Source: Pelomyxa schiedti (lineage: Eukaryota; Evosea; Pelobiontida; Pelomyxidae). From it: DNA of 45,246 nucleotides. Made by a program: the position numbers and the translations under genes. The DNA lies in the NCBI GenBank assembly GCA_020536535.1, contig JAHLWZ010000927.1, positions 1 to 45,246 of the forward strand, given 5' to 3'. Positions 40,514-45,246 of the stretch are shown here, piece after piece. Numbering within the stretch: position 1 is the first letter of the stretch; each line of letters begins with the position of its first letter. The notes beneath the pieces are model-generated. The model saw only the letters and a list, made by a program, of their open reading frames with translations. It had not been told where the DNA came from and did not search any database.

Positions 40514-41996
40514 TCAAATCAAATTGAACCAAAGGAAATCGCAATTTCCCAAATCACAGCTAGTCTTCCACTCCTTCAAACCCAAATTCGTAACAGTGAC
40601 AGCAATAAATTCACACTTACCACTCAAATCAGCTCCACCAGCACTCTCAGTGAGCTGTGTAATGTAAGGAATTATTATCTTACCGCAAGTGGAGTCATAC
40701 CCAGAACAGGATGCTGCAGTCCAAGCATGGCCTTCTCTCAAGCTGGAAGGAGAATAGCCATGCTAGTTGCCGTAATGAGAAGGCAGTTTACGATAATTCT
40801 GAACGAATTTGCAAGCCATACAAAGAGAGTTTATATCCAGGAATCTCTGATGTCAGGATTACATCTAGCAAGAGTTGATTCTATTGGGCAAAGTAGGATA
40901 TAGGGATTGCAACAATCCTGGACATACCACAAGGCTTTCTGAGTAAAGTATAGGGATCACTTTTTGGGGTGCAGGAGTAGTTCTTCGGCACATCTGAAGG
41001 AATTGAGTCCACATACTGGTTTTCATCTCATACGAACCTGGGGTAATTTCTCCCTCAACCAGCACAGTCTCGACAATGAGCCATGGGCATGCAGGCTGGC
41101 ATAAACCACCTGCTTTCAAAAACTTCTATCAGTGAGTCCCTGGCTAATCATTAGTCAGCTTTTAGTGAAGGAGAATGCATACCAACGCAAAGGAATCATC
41201 ACTTCTGTCAGGCTTTGCACATAATTCTGGTGATATATGCATCAGAGTATCATGGCTGAATTCTTGCCTTTGGGAGCTTCTTGACTTGTGCAGTGACAAT
41301 GAGATGCAGACAGTTTCTGGTACTTCACAGTAATATCATCAACGTCAGTGCTCTTCCTCTTTCCCTCCTCACAAGTCCTCTCCAGTTCCACGGCAATAGT
41401 TCTAGCTTGGCCCACAGTAGAAATTCCAGGTATGCCAATATACTTGTGCCTCACAGGTACCGTTGTACCTTTCTTGAACACTAGAAGTCTTAGTATTGTT
41501 TGGTTGTTAGAATCAGCAGGTTAATCATTGACTTGTCCCCAGAATTGTGTTATAGTTTGGTTACGTAATGGAGTTAGAGTCATAAGCCTCACAAAGTTTC
41601 CTCTGTATCAGCACTAAAGCAGTTGAGGAATACCTTCTTGAAGTCAACCCAACACTTCATCTTGGAGATGCCAGGCTTGACCCAGTCTTGGGTGTTGCCA
41701 GTAGGAGCTGAGGAGCAAGATTCGCATACAAGTACAGGGTCAGAATAGCCCCACAGAGCTGGCAAGCTGTCCCTAGCAAAATTTGATATGATCCCAGAAA
41801 GGTGGAAATCTTCAAAAATGAGTACTTGGAGAGAACCCACTTCCAAAAAACAAGAATTGAACTCATAGCAATATAGACATATTGAGTCAGCAGGGGAAAC
41901 GCCAAGGTCTTGGAAACAGAGAAATCGGAGATAAAGCAGCAGGAAGAATGCAGAGATGATGCAAGATTTGCTGGCAAGAAAGTCAAAGTGCAGCAC
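40514..41996 (-). CDS. Candidate multi-exon gene of unknown function
   Basis: Four minus-strand stretches look like exons. They are YSDPVLVCESCSSAPTG and ISKMKCWVDFKKVF (41600-41760), VRHKYIGIPGISTVGQART with AVELERTCEEGKRKSTDVD (41290-41470), YVQSLTEVMIPLRW (about 41210), and CGKIIIPYITQLTESAGGA (40620-40690). The C-x2-C after PVLV recalls the end of a FYVE or related zinc finger but the rest of such a domain is not seen. Splice sites are plausible, not proven. No family is recognised. Confidence 0.28.
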
Positions 41997-42950
41997 ACAA
42001 TAGGAGATGGAAACCTAAGGGTATAGATCTGTCAACCAAGCAGCATGCGGAGGTGATGTACAATTGCTGTAATGATATGTGATGTGGAATCTGTGCAGAC
42101 TGAGATGTGCAGGGCATGCCAATACTTTGAATCTCTGTGGTAAGTAAGGATCTGAAAGGCTGAGAACAGGATTACTTTAGGGAGCTCCAATCAAGCATAC
42201 TTCAGGGGGAAGGTTCAACGTTTAGAGGCAGTAAAAATATGGACAACTTGAATGAAGTAAATTGGAGGCACAGACAAAGAAAGGCACGGCATACACAAGT
42301 AGTATATTTGAGGAAATGTGAAAATGCCAGCAATATAGCAGCAATACATCAAGACAAGAAGACACACTAAAAGCCTGGGTATATATGGAAAGGGAGTGTG
42401 AGAGCCAAAAAGAGAAAATTGAGTGAGTTGGGAAATAATAACCTTGTTTCCTGCTCCCAAAATGCCAGGGGTTGGGAGTTTCCAAACAGTGAAGAGGAAG
42501 AGAGGAGGGGAAATGGCAAGCGGAAGGAACAGTGAACCACAAGTAGTATGCACATGAAAGCGTCCCCTTCCATTTCCAAATTTTTTGTTTGGTGGATCTC
42601 TGGCGGTTTTGGTAGCCCCCACCACATATCACTTCCCCCATACTCTTTCCTTCCCTTTTCTAGTTCAGGGCCACCACACAACCTGGCATTTTTTTTTTGT
42701 TAGCAGGGTGAGTGAGTGGGGTCATCGTTACACTTTGCGTTGCTGATGGCCACAGCCATGGCAAATGGGCTAAGCCAGATGGGGTTTTCTTTTGTTTCTT
42801 CTTGCTACTTCTCCCAGTGTCCTATCCCCCTCTTTTCTTCCATGGAGTGCAATTTTGGGATCTGTGTACATTTAAATTGTTTGCATTACATAAGGCAAAA
42901 CCTTAGCGATGCCGAGAGCTCCTGATATTTTCACCACCACCGTTGAATAG
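41997..42950. other. No gene supported
   Basis: Minus-strand frames up to 139 residues exist between 42215 and 42681 but overlap each other in three frames, lack domains and have compositions expected of non-coding AT/GT-rich DNA. A poly-T run lies near 42690. Confidence 0.4.
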
Positions 42951-43247
42951 ATGGCTCTGACTCGCTCGCAACCATATTGCCCCCAATGTCACTGTGTGGG
43001 TCCCACAGCCGCCGGCTCACTCCGCGGCCTCCCAACTGAAGTCACCGACTTGCTTCCAGCCTCTCTCTGGTTGCTGCCGACGTCGCGTAGCCGCCTCGCC
43101 CTCGACATCGCGGACATCGCCGACAACTCCCCCACAGGGAAAGTTGATGAAACGGTAATGCGACCCCAGAGTGGACCAACACCCTTTGAACTGTGTTTCA
43201 AAGAAAGGAAAAGTATGTTAGCGGTATGGATAGAAATAGAACTTTAG
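42951..43247 (+). CDS. GC-rich small ORF, uncertain
   Basis: ATG 42951 opens 98 residues (MALTRSQPYCPQCHCVG ... LPTEVTDLLPASLWLLPTS). The first 60 codons are strikingly GC-rich compared with their surroundings, as are first exons of real genes in this window. The helix LLPASLWLLPTSRSR distantly recalls the segment after ARCG-SP in the beta-propeller-like family, so it may be a broken first exon of that family. No downstream exon joined. Confidence 0.25.
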   Translation: MALTRSQPYCPQCHCVGPTAAGSLRGLPTEVTDLLPASLWLLPTSRSRLALDIADIADNSPTGKVDETVMRPQSGPTPFELCFKERKSMLAVWIEIEL

Positions 43248-43482
43248 ATGATCAACAGCTGAGAAAAGACACAGAAATGCAACCACAATGGCAGAAAATC
43301 CTACACCACAAGGACTTCTCAAATTAAAAATTAATCACTCTCACTAATCCACAAAATGACAACTTGTCCCATGAACACCATTTTTTGCAGAAGGACCCTT
43401 CACCTCAAGTGCTCAATCATCAAATCTCTCATGTACCTCAGCCAAAGAAAAAGAGATTTCCTTCAGTGATCAAACGCACCAG

Positions 43483-44505
43483 TCAGTTCCCCAACCACCC
43501 CACCACTTCAATATGGGGCTTATCAGAGAGAAGTGGTTGGCGCAACAACCAACTGCCAGTCACAGCATCCACAAGGTCAACGCACCCTTTTTGCACCAGC
43601 ACAAGGAATCCATTTTCAACGATGAGACATCCAACACCAACGTCAGGGAATACGCGCACGGGATGCTCAAAATCATCTATGGAGAACACAGAGATGGTTC
43701 TGTTCCTTCCAGCCGTGACGTGTGTGTAACCCACCTCTGCAACGTGTGTATAATCCACCTTTTGAGCGTAGCTGGGTTTTGGGTAATTGTGAATAACTGC
43801 AAGTGACCATATTCGCATGTGACCACTGCAATCCTCCCATGTTGCAATGTAGTCACGCCCGGCGAAAATGAGCTTGTGGCCCTTTATGGGGAAGACCACG
43901 GGATCCACAGTCTCCATTTCAGAAGATGGGAATGACTGCCTCACAACCAACTGACCAGATGCGTAGGTTTTTGCCAGATCAATGAATAGCACCATGGACC
44001 CAATTACTGTCCACACACAGACGTCATCATCACTAATCATCCCTTCCCACCTGTACCCTCCTCTCACATCCACGACTTTGCTCACCCCCAGCAATCCCAC
44101 TGGTCAGATACAGATACCCCCTGATTCACCAGACCTGTCATACAGCACGACCCACTTCCGCCCCTTGGTGCCACCCAACGAGCTGCAACTCCAAAGCCTC
44201 ACAAGTTCCAGAACAGCCCCCGCGTGCCAGAAATCCACGACTTCGAACACATCAGGCCCGCTCCCGCGCCTCGCCCCCAGCCGTCGCCGAGCCACGCGCA
44301 CACGTCCACGATGGGGGCACCCCCCCAGCGCCTCACCACCCCCAGCGTGTGCGACACCCCAACGAACAGCGCCCCCCCAGAACGCGCCGTAGCCGGTCGC
44401 GACGACGCTCCTGTCCACTTGCATGACAAAGCTCGCCCCGATCTCGTCGGCCACTATGTGCAGAGGCAGGGCGGCGGCTGGGCTCAGCGCGCCGCAGCGA
44501 GCCAT
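43483..44505 (-). CDS. Beta-propeller-like family protein, frame breaks in G runs
   Basis: ATG 44505 (MARCGALSPAAALPLHIV) starts the family motif. The coding signal leaves this frame at a seven-G run near 44380 into GALFVGVSHTLGVVRRWGG and PIVDVCAWLGDG, and returns before FEVVDFWHAGAVLELV. The second half is open to the stop at 43483-43485: VFIDLAKTYASGQLVV-like strand repeats, HMRIWSLAVIHNY, and GFLVLVQKGCVDLVDAVTG, the part shared with the fragment at window start. An upstream exon is possible because an acceptor-like CACTAG lies about 20 bases before ATG. Repeated short beta units suggest a propeller. Function unknown. The G-run shifts could be consensus errors. Confidence 0.5.
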
Positions 44506-45246
44506 TCCTTGTGGAAACTCTGCTGCCTAGTGAGCGTTTGAGATGTTGTATAGTATCGGATAGGCAAACCGGGGTGAGTATGAAAGATATCTCGCAACAA
44601 TAATATACCTCTTATTCCATACAAGTGTGTCGACTGTTTATCTAGGTGGAACGCAAATTTAAGTTAGGAGGAACACAACCAAACTCCCAGCACCTTCTTA
44701 CCGTACAGTAAAAATAGCCAAAGGCACGAATCAGCACCAACTGAAACCAAGTTGAAACAAACAGATCTTTTTTTGGCGTTAATTCACAAAGTTACATAGC
44801 CTACGAAGGTTGTTATGTGTGCGGTGTATAGTCAGTGTCGTTGTACGTAATGTGAACTTTTTTATTTCAGCTGGCCTGTTCATATGTCTCAAGTGGTATG
44901 TTGTCAACTCCAGTTGACCCCGTGCACCTGTTTCACTCTGTCGGAGCCCAAATCAGGTGTTTGGGTACCGGTTGTAGGTCCTCCAAAAGGCTGCAACAGA
45001 ACACAAGTGCTGTGCTCTCCCCCTCCATTCACAACAGCTCTTTTTGGGTAAAACTTTGTTGTTGTTCCTGAGTAACCCAAAAAGAATGAAAACGGTATTG
45101 ATTAATAAGTGACTGTTGTTTGATGTATGTGTGGATGGCACACAGATTGTGTTTTTTGCTGGGGAATGAAGGTGTAGCATTTTATAAGAATCTCTAGATG
45201 CCACTTAGGCTTTGCTTGGTTCTTATGTGTCAGTCCTCAGACGGCA
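44506..45246. other. No gene seen
   Basis: Window end. AT-rich 44540-44900, then mixed sequence. A minus-strand 83-residue frame at 44953-45204 has no domain. The interval probably includes the 5' flank of the beta-propeller-like gene. Confidence 0.4.

Noticed and set aside
1-45246. tRNA, rRNA or bacterial operon features
   Set aside because: No cloverleaf-like or rRNA-like segment was recognised by eye, and intron structure makes ribosome binding sites or operons inappropriate. A covariance-model scan would settle small RNAs.

Overview
The window reads as nuclear DNA of a protist. Genes are broken by many very short introns (32-105 nt, GT...AG) whose removal restores reading frames exactly. 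The protein families (ANK- and MORN-linked kinases, TRIM-like RING/B-box/SPRY proteins, RhoGAP-SH3, PARP, SAM, RRM) fit an amoebozoan. The mix suggests an archamoeba such as Pelomyxa, but that genus-level guess is inference from family resemblance. I saw no rRNA, tRNA or CRISPR array.

Layout. 0-2 kb: two members of a beta-propeller-like family, one cut by the window edge and one frame-broken; a third lies at 43.5-44.5 kb. 2.1-5.8 kb: two adjacent TRIM-like genes on the minus strand. 6.2-7.3 kb: a RhoGAP-SH3 gene (minus). 7.6-10.2 kb: internally deleted copies of an ANK-kinase and of a GTPase-kinase-patatin gene. 10.2-11.6 kb: a piggyBac-like relic and scraps. 11.7-15.4 kb: a MORN-kinase gene (minus), then kinase and MORN debris to 17.2 kb. 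17.4-20.3 kb: a Q/H-rich ORF, a PARP and a P-loop GTPase with a ubiquitin-like tail. 20.4-20.8 kb: a decayed RhoGAP. 20.9-24.4 kb: an intact ANK-coiled-coil-kinase gene. 24.7-29.0 kb: a long-inverted-repeat element with a nested hairpin-rich repeat, then a piggyBac-like relic. 29.1-33.9 kb: the main gene, predicted at 1,554 aa, fusing a dynamin-like GTPase, a Ser/Thr kinase and a patatin phospholipase. 34.4-39.9 kb: SAM/RRM and ANK-SAM exons (minus), with a TA-flanked transposon inside an intron. 40-43 kb: poorly resolved.

The central observation is a segmental duplication. The block RhoGAP(-) / ANK-kinase(+) / GTPase-kinase-patatin(+) occurs twice in the same order and orientation, at 6.2-10.1 kb and 20.4-33.9 kb, and has decayed reciprocally. 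In the left block RhoGAP is intact and the other two are gutted; in the right block RhoGAP is a relic and the other two are intact. The left block also keeps a short junction where the right block carries about 4.6 kb of mobile DNA, so it serves as an empty-site reference.

The most unusual gene product is the GTPase-kinase-patatin fusion. It joins a predicted membrane-remodelling GTPase, a signalling kinase and a lipid hydrolase in one chain, and its duplicate keeps an open frame that lacks all three complete catalytic parts.
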